Both the position numbers and the translations under genes were made by a program. A DNA stretch of 64,000 nucleotides, taken from assembly GCF_021049245.1 (NCBI RefSeq), contig NZ_CP088020.1:3416001-3480000 (forward strand), in the 5' to 3' direction. The stretch is from Radiobacillus kanasensis (lineage in GTDB: Bacteria > Bacillota > Bacilli > Bacillales > Amphibacillaceae). Below the pieces are notes generated by a model. The model did no database searches, had not been told where the DNA came from, and was given only the letters and a program-made list of their open reading frames with translations. Shown in pieces: positions 1 through 8,249 of this stretch (positions are counted from its first letter, which is position 1; each line of letters begins with the position of its first letter).

Positions 1-418
1 CTGATCCCCCTGTTGCAAGCATCGGATCAATGACAATAAGCTCTCTTTCTTCAATATCAGAAGGCAGCTTAATATAATACTCTACCGGCTTTAACGTTTC
101 TGGGTCGCGGTACAAACCAACATGTCCTACTTTAGCAGCTGGAATTAAACGTAGGATTCCATCTACCATTCCTAATCCAGCACGAAGAATCGGAACTAGT
201 CCAATTTTTTTACCTGAAAGAATTTTCGTTTTAGCTGTTGTAACTGGTGTATCAATCGTAATTTCTTCTAACGGCATGTCTCTTGTTATTTCAAACGCCA
301 TGAGGCCTGCCACTTCGTCGACTAACTCACGGAATTCTTTTGTTCCTGTACTCTTCTTTCTTATGTATGTTATCTTATGCTGAATTAACGGATGATCTAA
401 CACATATACATTACCCAA
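1..418 (-). CDS. upp: Uracil phosphoribosyltransferase, 3' end cut by window edge
   Basis: Converts uracil and PRPP to UMP in pyrimidine salvage in the cytosol. The reading frame starts at a TTG codon (418-416) preceded by AAGGAG about ten bases upstream; the N-terminus reads [15 protein letters not shown], which matches the B. subtilis Upp start. Visible family motifs are [15 protein letters not shown] and, near the edge, the PRPP-binding [10 protein letters not shown]. About 139 of the usual 209 residues are present; the C-terminus lies outside the window. It follows glyA on the same strand, as in B. subtilis. No ATG is available at this position, so the TTG start is well supported by homology and the ribosome site. 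Confidence 0.95.
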   Translation of the reverse strand, partial: MGNVYVLDHPLIQHKITYIRKKSTGTKEFRELVDEVAGLMAFEITRDMPLEEITIDTPVTTAKTKILSGKKIGLVPILRAGLGMVDGILRLIPAAKVGHVGLYRDPETLKPVEYYIKLPSDIEERELIVIDPMLATGGS

Positions 419-523
419 GACCCGATCACTCCTTAAAATTTTTACATCTTCAAAATTGTACTGAAAATAAGAGACTCTTTCAAGCCTAATATTTGCTTGA
501 TTACTCTTTTACATTCCTACATG

Positions 524-560
524 TAAAAATACCCCTACCACTAGAAACGTGGCGAGGGGT
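524..560 (-). terminator. Intrinsic terminator after glyA
   Basis: Stem ACCCCT-CCAC pairing with GTGG-AGGGGT (531-560, one internal mismatch/bulge), loop about seven bases, followed on the minus strand by ATTTTT. It lies a few bases past the glyA stop. Confidence 0.8.
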
Positions 561-568
561 TTTAATTC

Positions 569-1804
569 TTATTGATAGAGAGGGAATCGACTAGTTAATG
601 CCTCTACTCGATCCTGTACTTCTTTTAGCTTTGCTTCGTCTTCATGATTTTTTAAAGTGGTGGCAATGATGGAAGCAATCTCATCCATTTCTTCCAAGCC
701 AAATCCTCTCGTCGTTACAGCTGCTGTACCGATACGTACACCGCTTGTTACAAACGGACTTTCTGGATCGAATGGGATCGTATTTTTATTCGTCGTTACT
801 CCAACATCATCTAATGCTTTTTCTGCCACTTTACCAGTTAAGTTCAATGGACGTACATCTAATAAAAGTAAGTGGTTATCCGTTCCACCAGATACGATGC
901 GAATGCCTTCGTTTTGTAATGCTTCACTTAAGCGTTGGGCATTGTCAATAATTTGCTTCGCGTAGGCTTTGAAGTCCTCGGATAATGCTTCTTTCAACGC
1001 CACTGCTTTCGCAGCAATCACGTGCATTAACGGGCCACCTTGAATACCTGGAAAGATTGATTTATCGATTTGCTTCGCAAACTCTTCTTTACAAAGAATC
1101 ATTCCACCACGTGGTCCACGTAACGTTTTATGCGTCGTTGTTGTTACAAAATCTGCATAAGGTACTGGACTTGGATGGTGTCCTGTTGCCACAAGACCAG
1201 CGATATGCGCCATATCTACCATTAAGTATGCGCCTACTACATCAGCAATTTCACGGAACTTTTGGAAGTCTATCTTACGAGGATAAGCACTAGCTCCAGC
1301 AACGATTAGCTTTGGTTTCACTTCTTTTGCCTTGTTTAAGATGTCTACATAATTTAGTTGTTCGGTTTCTTGGTCCACGCCATATTCTACGAAGTTATAA
1401 AGCTTTCCACTGAAGTTCACCGGACTACCGTGTGTTAAATGTCCACCATGGCTTAGGTTCATCCCTAAAACGGTATCACCCGGCTCTAGCACGGAAAAAT
1501 ATACAGCCATGTTTGCTTGTGCTCCAGAGTGTGGTTGCACGTTAACGTGATCGGCACCAAATAATTCTTTAGCACGGTCACGAGCAAGATTTTCAGCTAC
1601 GTCCACATACTCACAGCCACCATAATACCTTTTGCCCGGATAGCCTTCTGCATATTTATTGGTTAATACAGAGCCTTGCGCTTCCATTACCGCTTCGGTT
1701 ACGAAGTTTTCCGATGCAATCAGTTCAATCTTGTCATTTTGACGCTTTCTTTCGTCTTCCATTGCTTGAAAAAGTTCTGGATCGAATTGTTTTACGTGTT
1801 CCAT
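569..1804 (-). CDS. glyA: Serine hydroxymethyltransferase
   Basis: PLP enzyme that interconverts serine plus tetrahydrofolate with glycine plus 5,10-methylene-THF, the main one-carbon source. 411 residues from the ATG at 1804, close to the 415 of B. subtilis. The PLP lysine is K226 in [14 protein letters not shown], and the N-terminal block [20 protein letters not shown] is typical. A longer frame reaches 1846, but GGGGGA lies just upstream of 1804 and homologues start here, so the shorter form is chosen. It sits between upp and ywlG as in B. subtilis, with its own terminator. Confidence 0.97.
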   Translation of the reverse strand: MEHVKQFDPELFQAMEDERKRQNDKIELIASENFVTEAVMEAQGSVLTNKYAEGYPGKRYYGGCEYVDVAENLARDRAKELFGADHVNVQPHSGAQANMAVYFSVLEPGDTVLGMNLSHGGHLTHGSPVNFSGKLYNFVEYGVDQETEQLNYVDILNKAKEVKPKLIVAGASAYPRKIDFQKFREIADVVGAYLMVDMAHIAGLVATGHHPSPVPYADFVTTTTHKTLRGPRGGMILCKEEFAKQIDKSIFPGIQGGPLMHVIAAKAVALKEALSEDFKAYAKQIIDNAQRLSEALQNEGIRIVSGGTDNHLLLLDVRPLNLTGKVAEKALDDVGVTTNKNTIPFDPESPFVTSGVRIGTAAVTTRGFGLEEMDEIASIIATTLKNHEDEAKLKEVQDRVEALTSRFPLYQ

Positions 1805-1876
1805 CGTAGAATCCCCCTGTACGTGTAATAATTTATATAGACACATGTAAACATGTTTCTCCCTAAATGCGTAAGA

Positions 1877-2443
1877 CTATCTCATCTGATTATCTGGGTA
1901 TTCAGCCCGTTTTCCACCTATTAACTTCGGTCTTGTTCGAGCTGTATTCACTCGTGCATGGCCAACATATCTCTGCTTGAAACGAAGTGGAATCGCAACT
2001 GGTTTTAGATGCATGCCAATCATCGTTTCCCCGATATCCATCCCCGCATCTGCTACAATACTTTCTACTAACACGGGATCTTGAAACTGTTTAAAGGCGT
2101 ACGAAGCCATCGATCCCCCTGCAGTTGGAACGGGAACAGCCGTTACTTCTGTTAATCCTCTTCTTATCGCCGTTTCTCTTTCCACAACAATCGCTCTATT
2201 TAAGTGCTCGCAGCATTGGTAGGCTACTTCTATGCCTGTTTGTTGTTTCAGCTGATCGATTTTATCAAAAATAATAGTAGCGATTTCTTCACTTCCGGAT
2301 GTCCCAATTCGTTGTCCTGCCACTTCGCTCGTCGAGCAACCGACGACAAATAGTTGACCAGCCTTTAAGTAATCACTCCTCAGCCACTCCTCCACAATGC
2401 TAGCAAGTTCAACGGACCACTTTTCTAAGTCAAGATTACTCAT
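1877..2443 (-). CDS. ywlG: UPF0340/TIGR01440 family protein YwlG
   Basis: Conserved Bacillota protein of the UPF0340 (DUF436) family, 188 residues against about 180 in B. subtilis. Its biochemical role is not established to my knowledge. Characteristic stretches are FVVGCSTSEVAGQRIGTSGS near residue 35 and the C-terminal VGHARVNTARTRPKLIGGKRAEYP. No signal peptide or membrane segment is visible, so it should be cytosolic. It lies 10 bases downstream of rpiB and upstream of glyA, consistent with co-transcription in a ywlE-rpiB-ywlG-glyA run. Function is left open. Confidence 0.88.
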   Translation of the reverse strand: MSNLDLEKWSVELASIVEEWLRSDYLKAGQLFVVGCSTSEVAGQRIGTSGSEEIATIIFDKIDQLKQQTGIEVAYQCCEHLNRAIVVERETAIRRGLTEVTAVPVPTAGGSMASYAFKQFQDPVLVESIVADAGMDIGETMIGMHLKPVAIPLRFKQRYVGHARVNTARTRPKLIGGKRAEYPDNQMR

Positions 2444-2452
2444 TAGAAATCC

Positions 2453-2893
2453 CTACTTTTCCTCGTATTCACTAATCTTGTTGATTCGGTTTTCGTGGCG
2501 ACCAGCTTGGAATTCTGTGTGTAACCATGTTTTCACGATTTCTACCGCGAGCCCAGGACCAATCACACGCTCGCCCATCGTAATCATGTTTGAGTTATTG
2601 TGCTCCCTCGTCGCTTTTGCACTGAACACATCATGCACTAGAGCTGCACGAATTCCTTTTACCTTGTTTGCGCTAATCGACATTCCAATGCCAGTTCCGC
2701 AAATTAAAATTCCTTTATCAAATTCTCCACTAGCAACCCTTTCCGCTGCTGGAATAGCGTAGTCTGGATAATCAACAGAATCCTCACAATCACAACCAAT
2801 ATCCTCAAAGTCAATATTGGATTCCTTTAAAAGGTTCGCAATTTCTTGACGTAAATTTACTCCACCATGATCTGAAGCTAGAATCACTCGCAT
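2453..2893 (-). CDS. rpiB: Ribose-5-phosphate isomerase B
   Basis: Interconverts ribose 5-phosphate and ribulose 5-phosphate (RpiB/LacAB family). 146 residues from the ATG at 2893, near the family length of about 149. Motifs: N-terminal VILASDHGG, the catalytic-site CDCEDSVDYPDYA and GILICGTGIGMSISANKVKG (the Cys in ICGTG is the catalytic base in RpiB enzymes), then HDVFSAKATREHN. A start at 2908 is possible but has no ribosome site, while GGGGGT lies six bases before 2893. The gene begins shortly after the ywlE stop. Confidence 0.95.
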   Translation of the reverse strand: MRVILASDHGGVNLRQEIANLLKESNIDFEDIGCDCEDSVDYPDYAIPAAERVASGEFDKGILICGTGIGMSISANKVKGIRAALVHDVFSAKATREHNNSNMITMGERVIGPGLAVEIVKTWLHTEFQAGRHENRINKISEYEEK

Positions 2894-2910
2894 GGATGAA
2901 ACCCCCATTC

Positions 2911-3513
2911 TTATTTTTCTTGGTTCTCTATTTTCTCAACAAGTAAATCAATATACGTTTCTAATTCCACTAATGTTTGTTGATAAACAGGAAGACTTCC
3001 TCCGAATGGATCGGAAATATCCAAATTAGGTAAGCTATTTTCTAATTGTTGAATCTCCCTTAATTCCGTACTAAGTTTATCATACATTTGATCATTCGTT
3101 AGGAATTTTCCTTCTTTATTAATAATGTTTGCACGTTTTTCTTCTAAAGCCGCATAAGCCTGCTTGAGTTGTTCCCATGCCTCTGATTTTCCTTCTAACA
3201 CATATTCCTTTAACGTGTAAATTTTATCATAGTAATCAGGGAATTGAGACACTAAAGACTGTTTATGCTGTGTAGTCATTGTTAAAATAATATCTGCCCA
3301 GTGCAAATTCTCAGCTGTAGTAGGCTGGGATTGATGATCGAGTGTAATCCCTTTTTCTAAAAGTGTGTCAACCGTGCCTTGTGAAGGGCGCTGTCCTAAC
3401 CCAGCAAAAATCCCGCCAGATTGAACTTCAAAATCTGGACGTTTCTTTCTTAACAAAGCCTCAGCCATCGGGCTTCTGCACGTATTTCCGGTACAAACAA
3501 ATAATATTCTCAT
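2911..3513 (-). CDS. ywlE: Protein-arginine phosphatase YwlE, with an unusual insertion
   Basis: Low-molecular-weight phosphatase fold; YwlE removes phosphate from arginine residues marked by McsB. The loop CTGNTCRS carries C7 and R13, and T11 is the residue tied to arginine specificity in B. subtilis YwlE. The catalytic aspartate is D168 in DPFGGS. Start chosen at 3513 (GGAGG eight bases upstream); the longer frame to 3576 has no homologous N-terminus. The protein is 200 residues instead of about 150 because some 55 charged, helix-prone residues (about 107-163) replace a short linker between LKEYV and the DPFGGS loop. mcsB is not in the window. Confidence 0.93.
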   Translation of the reverse strand: MRILFVCTGNTCRSPMAEALLRKKRPDFEVQSGGIFAGLGQRPSQGTVDTLLEKGITLDHQSQPTTAENLHWADIILTMTTQHKQSLVSQFPDYYDKIYTLKEYVLEGKSEAWEQLKQAYAALEEKRANIINKEGKFLTNDQMYDKLSTELREIQQLENSLPNLDISDPFGGSLPVYQQTLVELETYIDLLVEKIENQEK

Positions 3514-3691
3514 GAAGTCGTCCTCCAGAACGGTCTCTTTGTGAAAAACTATATCATATCCTTCCCACCGCGACAAAGAAAGATGTATGGGTATTGGTTG
3601 ATCTGGATGTGCTGGCGGAATGGATGGGGATGGGTGTTAGACTCGGAAGCGCCTGATTATTTAAGAATGGAGGTTAAACATGCCGTAAACG

Positions 3692-3718
3692 TCAAAAAGC
3701 CAAGAGCAACTGCTCCTG
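3692..3718 (-). terminator. Intrinsic terminator after mntP
   Basis: Seven-pair stem (3701-3718, CAAGAGC with GCTCCTG, one G-U) and a four-base loop; the minus strand reads TTTTT at 3694-3698. It lies immediately after the mntP stop. Confidence 0.75.
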
Positions 3719-3722
3719 ACTT

Positions 3723-4277
3723 TTATCCAAAAATAATTCGGAGCCCAAAGGCACATAAAATACTGCCACCTAATAGCTCACTATAAATGCCCAGCAACCC
3801 TCGCGCTTTCCTGCCTAATAATAGACCTGTCCAGGTTAGAAGCATGCTAAAAAAACCAAAGAGCGCTAACGCAAGTGCAACTTGCACTCCTGACATCCCG
3901 AGGCTTAATCCAACGGAAAAGCTATCCAGGCTAACGCTTATGGAAAAAATAGCTAGTCCAAAGCCTACAGGACTTAAAATTTGTTTATCTTCGTGATTAA
4001 AGGAGGAAAGAATCATTTGGACCCCTATCGCGATGAGTAGGAGACCTCCCCCGATAATGGCAAATCCTTCAATTTTGGTCGAGATAAATTGACCAATCAT
4101 AATTCCTAGAAAAGGCATAGCGATATGGAAAAATCCTACCGTTATCCCGATCATAGCAATTCGCTTTAGACGTAAGGCTTGCATTCCCATTCCTAGCCCT
4201 ACAGAAAATGCATCCATGCCTAACGCAATTGCCATAAAGCAAAGGGAAATAAATTCCCCGATCTGCAAACCCGGCAT
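3723..4277 (-). CDS. mntP: Manganese efflux pump MntP
   Basis: Six-helix inner-membrane Mn(II) exporter of the MntP (YebN/YwlD) family. 184 residues, the usual length. The two inverted repeats each contain the signature aspartate segment: MDAFSVGLGMG (D22) and LDSFSVGLSLG (D118). Most of the chain is hydrophobic with no cleavable signal. ATG at 4277 has GAGGGG eight bases upstream. It sits between ywlC and ywlE as ywlD does in B. subtilis. No yybP-ykoY aptamer is visible in the 103-base gap upstream, so Mn control, if any, is not obvious here. Confidence 0.93.
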   Translation of the reverse strand: MPGLQIGEFISLCFMAIALGMDAFSVGLGMGMQALRLKRIAMIGITVGFFHIAMPFLGIMIGQFISTKIEGFAIIGGGLLLIAIGVQMILSSFNHEDKQILSPVGFGLAIFSISVSLDSFSVGLSLGMSGVQVALALALFGFFSMLLTWTGLLLGRKARGLLGIYSELLGGSILCAFGLRIIFG

Positions 4278-4380
4278 ACTGCCAACCCCTCTCTGGACAT
4301 GCTAGTTAACTATATGCGTGAGAGGGATTGAATATGTCAGAGTAACTGGGTTCATCGTTTTAAAGTACCTACGGATAAAT

Positions 4381-5415
4381 CTATCCTATTTGTTTTGTCG
4401 CAGCTTTTGTTAGACGATTCATGATAGCCTGACCGACCCCGTCGTATGGAAAGCTTTCACAAAGAATCACATCAAAATCCTGTTCTTTGAAATGACGAAG
4501 AGCGTCGTATAGGTGGCGAGCAACTTCTTCTAAATGGTTTCGTGATCCGACCATTTGGATATCCGGGGCAACTAGCTGATCTGCATATTCCTTACTTACG
4601 ATGACCGCTACTTTTTTTCCTTTTTGTTGGAAGGCATCAATCTGATTTTGTATGGCTTGTGCATCTCCCTGTACTAGATAAAGTGGGACTTCGGGAGCAT
4701 AATGGGTATATTTCATTCCTGGTGACCTTGGACGTAGGGACTCATCGGCTAATCCAGGGTCTACCATAACCGGTCCAATTAAGCTTTCTATATCTTCTTT
4801 TGTGATGCCTCCTGGTCTGAGAATGACCGGAATCTCCCCCGTACAATCAATAACAGTAGATTCAACCCCAACAGAGGTAGGTCCCCCGTCTAGCAATGCC
4901 GCAATTCTACCATTTAAATCTTCATAAACGTGATTTGCTGTGGTTGGGCTTGGTTTCCCTGATTGGTTCGCACTAGGTGCGGCAAGAGGTAGATTACAAG
5001 CCTGCAACAGAGCTAATGCAACAGGGTGATCTGGAATTCGAATTCCAACCGTCGATAATCCTGCTGTTACGTTTTTCGCTAATGTCTGATTACTTTCTAA
5101 TATGATAGTAAGAGGTCCTGGTGTAAACCGTTCGATTAGACGATGCGCCACATCCGGTATTTGTGTTACATATTGCTTCATTTGTTCTCGATTCGCAACA
5201 TGCACAATTAAAGGGTTATCCGAAGGGCGCCCCTTTGCCTTGAATATTTTAGCAACTGCTTCTTGATTGCGAGCATCCGCTCCAAGTCCATAAACCGTTT
5301 CAGTCGGAAAAGCTACTACTTCTCCTTGCTTTAAGAGCTCACTAGCCAATTGAATATATTCATCACCCGTCGTCGGATTGTTTATCTTCCAATAGTTTGT
5401 TTCTTCTTTCATCAT
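4381..5415 (-). CDS. ywlC: L-threonylcarbamoyladenylate synthase (Sua5/YwlC)
   Basis: Makes threonylcarbamoyl-AMP from threonine, bicarbonate and ATP for the t6A37 modification of tRNAs reading ANN codons. 344 residues (346 in B. subtilis): an N-terminal YrdC-type domain (about 20-205) and the C-terminal Sua5 domain (about 215-340). Conserved site residues are visible in FPTETVYGLGADA, the K61/R63 segment KAKGRPSDNPL and S148-N150 in APSANQSG. GAGGCGATC precedes the first ATG. The intergenic stretch upstream (5416-6248) is unusual, with DnaA boxes and a repeat array. Confidence 0.96.
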   Translation of the reverse strand: MMKEETNYWKINNPTTGDEYIQLASELLKQGEVVAFPTETVYGLGADARNQEAVAKIFKAKGRPSDNPLIVHVANREQMKQYVTQIPDVAHRLIERFTPGPLTIILESNQTLAKNVTAGLSTVGIRIPDHPVALALLQACNLPLAAPSANQSGKPSPTTANHVYEDLNGRIAALLDGGPTSVGVESTVIDCTGEIPVILRPGGITKEDIESLIGPVMVDPGLADESLRPRSPGMKYTHYAPEVPLYLVQGDAQAIQNQIDAFQQKGKKVAVIVSKEYADQLVAPDIQMVGSRNHLEEVARHLYDALRHFKEQDFDVILCESFPYDGVGQAIMNRLTKAATKQIG

Positions 5416-5444
5416 GATCGCCTCAATCTTTTCCTATTAACATG

Positions 5445-5453
5445 TTATCCACA
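5445..5453 (+). promoter_or_regulatory. DnaA box upstream of ywlC
   Basis: Perfect TTATCCACA, 30 bases upstream of the ywlC start. With the cluster at 6189-6242 it brackets the tandem array. Confidence 0.6.
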
Positions 5454-5499
5454 ATTATGAAAGGTTGTTGATTTTTTCGCAAGTGAGTCATGTTATATG

Positions 5500-6115
5500 C
5501 TTTCGGGGAATAGATTCTGCTGGGGTGGGGAAAAACCGGCCCGAGGGGGAATAAACTTTGCCTGTGAGGGAAATTCCTTAATCCAAAGGGGAATATAACT
5601 CGCACGAGAGGGAAATTACTCGCCGAAGGGGAATATAACTCGCACGAGAGGGAAATTACTCAATCCGAAGGGGAATATACCCTGCACGAGGGGGAAATTA
5701 CTCGCCGAAGGGGAATATATCTCGCACGAGAGGGAAATTACTCAATCCGAAGGGGAATATACTCTGCACGAGAGGGAAATTACTCGCCGAAGGGGAATAT
5801 ATCTCGCACGAAAGGGAAATTACTCAATCCGAAGGGGAATATAACTCGCACGGGAGGGAAATTCCTTAATCCGAAGGGGAATATACCCCGCACGAGAGGG
5901 AAATACCTTGCCGAAGGGGAATATAACTCGTACGAGAGGGAAATTCCTTAATCCAAAGGGGAATATAACTCGCACGAGAGGGAAATTACTCGCCGAAGGG
6001 GAATATACCCCGCACGAGAGGGAAATTACTCAATCCGAAGGGGGATATAACTCGAATGAGAGGAAAATTCCTCACCAAAGGGCAAAAACCCCAATCCGAT
6101 GGCGAGTAACCAGCC
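5500..6115. repeat. Tandem array, 40/42-bp units built from two ~20-bp halves
   Basis: About 12 clear units plus degenerate edge units. Each unit has the halves GGGGAATATAACTCGCACGA and GAGGGAAATTACTCG followed by CCGAA or CAATCCGAA, so unit length mostly alternates between 40 and 42 bp. The two halves are themselves related, which gives a basic period near 20-21 bp. No convincing gene crosses it; frames through it are repetitive translations. It occupies the whole ywlC-ywlB intergenic region between DnaA boxes. Confidence 0.93.
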
Positions 6116-6155
6116 TAACGTCAATATCCAAGCAAGAACGAACGCTTAACACACG

Positions 6156-6183
6156 AAAAATCCTTCCCAAAAACAGGAAGGAT
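6156..6183 (-). terminator. Intrinsic terminator after ywlB
   Basis: Perfect eight-pair stem ATCCTTCC/GGAAGGAT with an eight-base loop, followed on the minus strand by TTTTTC. It lies just beyond the DnaA-box cluster. Confidence 0.8.
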
Positions 6184-6188
6184 CTCAT

Positions 6189-6242
6189 CTATCCACATTC
6201 ACACACAAGTTATTCACACCACTTATCCACAAATGTGTATAA
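6189..6242. promoter_or_regulatory. DnaA-box cluster in the ywlC-ywlB gap
   Basis: Within 54 bases there are TTATTCACA (6210-6218), TTATCCACA (6223-6231) and, on the minus strand, TTATACACA (6234-6242), all matching TTATNCACA. A one-mismatch CTATCCACA lies at 6189-6197. B. subtilis has a stable DnaA-binding cluster in the same ywlC-ywlB interval (from memory of ChIP-chip work), so this is probably a conserved DnaA titration/control site rather than chance. Confidence 0.75.
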
Positions 6243-6248
6243 CTAAGT

Positions 6249-6659
6249 CTATTTCACTTCTATCTTCCACCAGCTTCCACGGTTCTCTAACAATTCTTCT
6301 GCAAATGCCGGGGTGTCCACACGCTTAAAATGAATCATTTGTAATAATGTATCCAGTGTAGTTTGGTGACTATATACAAAAAGGGACTCCCCCTCTTTTT
6401 CCTTTGCTAACGCGATGGCAGATTCTAAGATAGCCAAAGGAAAAGTAGCGGGAACGCCTTCCTTCATATATAAGCTTTTTAACCATAATCCGTTGCTTTT
6501 CACGGGAGAAAGGGCAAAGTATGCCTTATACGTTCCTTCATGTTCTACAAGATAGCCGTACTGCTTCAGAGATTGTTTTTCTTCAAACTGACTCCACTTT
6601 TCTTCGAAGAAATCGTGCAAAACTTTTTCATCTAAACCTGCTGTATCAATGAATTTCAA
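6249..6659 (-). CDS. ywlB: YwlB-like protein (GNAT-type, putative)
   Basis: Position between ywlC and spoIIR identifies it as the ywlB equivalent. YwlB is annotated as an N-acetyltransferase-like protein of unknown substrate. The body LWLKSLYMKEGVPATFPLAILESAIALAKEKE is compatible with a GNAT strand-helix, but no canonical Q/RxxGxG/A acetyl-CoA loop is evident. Two starts are possible: GTG at 6668, which abuts its ribosome site, and TTG at 6659, which has AGGGAG eight bases upstream; TTG is chosen. About 136 residues. Stop TAG directly follows the DnaA cluster. Confidence 0.75.
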   Translation of the reverse strand: MKFIDTAGLDEKVLHDFFEEKWSQFEEKQSLKQYGYLVEHEGTYKAYFALSPVKSNGLWLKSLYMKEGVPATFPLAILESAIALAKEKEGESLFVYSHQTTLDTLLQMIHFKRVDTPAFAEELLENRGSWWKIEVK

Positions 6660-6754
6660 TGGTTCCACTCCCTATCTGCTATGATCACATCTATTTCTAG
6701 TATTCTATAGTATGAAATCGATAGGGTGTAATATGCTAGATTTTCTAAATTCGG

Positions 6755-7393
6755 TTAGAAACCGAGCCATTCAAGCAAGAAGAATTTCACTTCTACCTCT
6801 TCTTCATCAGACGCTTTATCCTCTTTCTTTTCTTCTTTCTTTGATTCTTTTTTACCCTCTGGTTCTGCTACACTCGTTCCATTTGAGAAATCTAGAAAGC
6901 ATAACGGTGGGAATAAAACACACCACCAATTTGCTCCTTTTCCTTCCCCAAGTGATATAAGAATCGCTTCATACTTCCCAGCTGGATACACATAAGATCC
7001 ATAAACCTTAGTAGGGAATTTTACGTCTTTCCCATAACGTACGCGGTAGGATTGATCACTATTGTTTTCCTCTAATGTTGCTGCCACAATCTTTTCTATT
7101 TTTGGTAGATTCTCTTGGATAAGCTGTCTTGCTTTCTTAATATCAGACATGTCTTTTACCCACTCGTTGATTTGGGCATTCACTTTGTCTCGAACTTTTC
7201 TTTTTAATTGTTGATCCACTTCTTTATCACTGTTTGCTAGAATACGAAGACGAATTGCTTCATCTGGAATGACTTGATAGTCCTCCGCCTGCGCTTTTTG
7301 ATTAGTAACCTTTTTTTCCACTGTTAAACTTTGTCCTGGAAATGCTCCTAATAAAAGAAATAATGATAAGAAAATAAATAATTGCTTTCTCAT
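6755..7393 (-). CDS. spoIIR: Stage II sporulation protein R
   Basis: Secreted forespore signal that triggers SpoIIGA to cleave pro-sigma-E in the mother cell. 212 residues: a hydrophobic export signal (about 4-22), then the family core with IPDEAIRLRILANSDKEVDQ and the C-terminal VYPAGKYEAILISLGEGKGANWWCVLFPPLCF. The tail is extended and strongly charged (K/E-rich, about 178-205). ATG at 7393 has GAGGGG upstream. Position between ywlB and prmC matches B. subtilis. Expression in the forespore from a sigma-F promoter is expected; a candidate is listed separately. Confidence 0.96.
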   Translation of the reverse strand: MRKQLFIFLSLFLLLGAFPGQSLTVEKKVTNQKAQAEDYQVIPDEAIRLRILANSDKEVDQQLKRKVRDKVNAQINEWVKDMSDIKKARQLIQENLPKIEKIVAATLEENNSDQSYRVRYGKDVKFPTKVYGSYVYPAGKYEAILISLGEGKGANWWCVLFPPLCFLDFSNGTSVAEPEGKKESKKEEKKEDKASDEEEVEVKFFLLEWLGF

Positions 7394-7427
7394 GATTCCT
7401 GCCCCTCTCTTCTTCCCTGTTACAAAC

Positions 7428-7455
7428 AGTATGGGCAGAAAAAAATCTTTTAAAC
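7428..7455 (-). promoter_or_regulatory. Candidate sigma-F promoter of spoIIR
   Basis: Minus strand GTTTA (7455-7451), 14 bases, then GCCCATACT (7436-7428). This resembles the GYWTA / GGNNANAMT pattern of sigma-F, but the second element has C for G at position 2. Tentative. Confidence 0.35.
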
Positions 7456-7501
7456 TCGCAATCTATTATTTTTTTATTTTCCATGCATAAAATTTCAAAG
7501 T

Positions 7502-8216
7502 TTATAGAAAATGCGACATAACGAAATAATAAATCTTACTACAAAACCATCGGTTTAGTGACTGCTCGGTTTATGTACGATGCTGATTTCCGTTGCGGGT
7601 AATCGCTTTCCGCGGGCACGGTCTCAGCCAGGCTACTGCATCGAGTGATCATCTTTGCTGCCTTGCACCGAGGAAGCTTACTTCGAAGCGTTACTAGAAG
7701 ACGCAGGTGCATCTTTCGGGGTCTTCAACTCGTGCTGTTCCCGCAGGAGTCGATTAACCTCCACTCCAATCAACATGCCTTAAGTAGCTAACAAATAAAG
7801 GGTTCCGAACGTATAAAGTAACTTTTAATAATATTATAAGTAAGTGAAACCTTATTAAGATAGCGATTCATAGTTATCAGACTTATAATTTTTGAATAGG
7901 GTTTCCAATTATTTAGAACATTTAATTAGCTGCTTCCGGCTACAAAGTTTACCAAATTAGAAAGTAGTAACTTAGCGTAGGCAGAATACGGAGACTCCTG
8001 CGGGAACAGCACGAGGTGAAAGCCCCGCAGGACAAGGAAAGCTCCTATGAATACACATCGCACGCAGAAAAAGCGGATTTCTTTTTCAAGGAAGTGGGTT
8101 GCTTCCGAGGAGATTGAGGCCGTGCCCGCGGAAAGCGAAGTATTCTGCCGAAGCGCGGCATCAAGCCTCACTTCATTATTTTTTCAATAAATAAATTCAC
8201 GTCGCATTTTATATAA
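7502..8216. repeat. MITE-like element, copy 1 (about 715 bp)
   Basis: Ends are inverted repeats: left TTATAGAAAATGCGACAT and right, read inward on the other strand, TTATATAAAATGCGACGT. The body has subterminal inverted segments CGCTTTCCGCGGGCACG and CGTGCCCGCGGAAAGCG, and the block CTCCTGCGGGAACAGC. The same ends and blocks recur at 31156-31543 and 38458-38922. No transposase is encoded; short frames within it are not supported as genes. It fills most of the spoIIR-prmC gap region. Confidence 0.8.
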
Positions 8217-8249
8217 ATAAAGACATACTTTTAAAAAAACAGCCTATTG

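Noticed and set aside
5500..6115. CRISPR array
   Set aside because: Units are contiguous and related throughout with no unique spacers between constant repeats, and no cas genes are present.
5908..6246. Plus-strand frame of 112 codons across the tandem array
   Set aside because: Its peptide simply repeats with the DNA units (KGNITRTRGK), it has no ribosome site, and it runs through the DnaA boxes.
7926..8171. 81-codon minus frame in MITE-like copy 1
   Set aside because: Part of the repeat; a similar peptide (HFLEKE) appears in copy 2 only because the DNA is repeated. No ribosome site.
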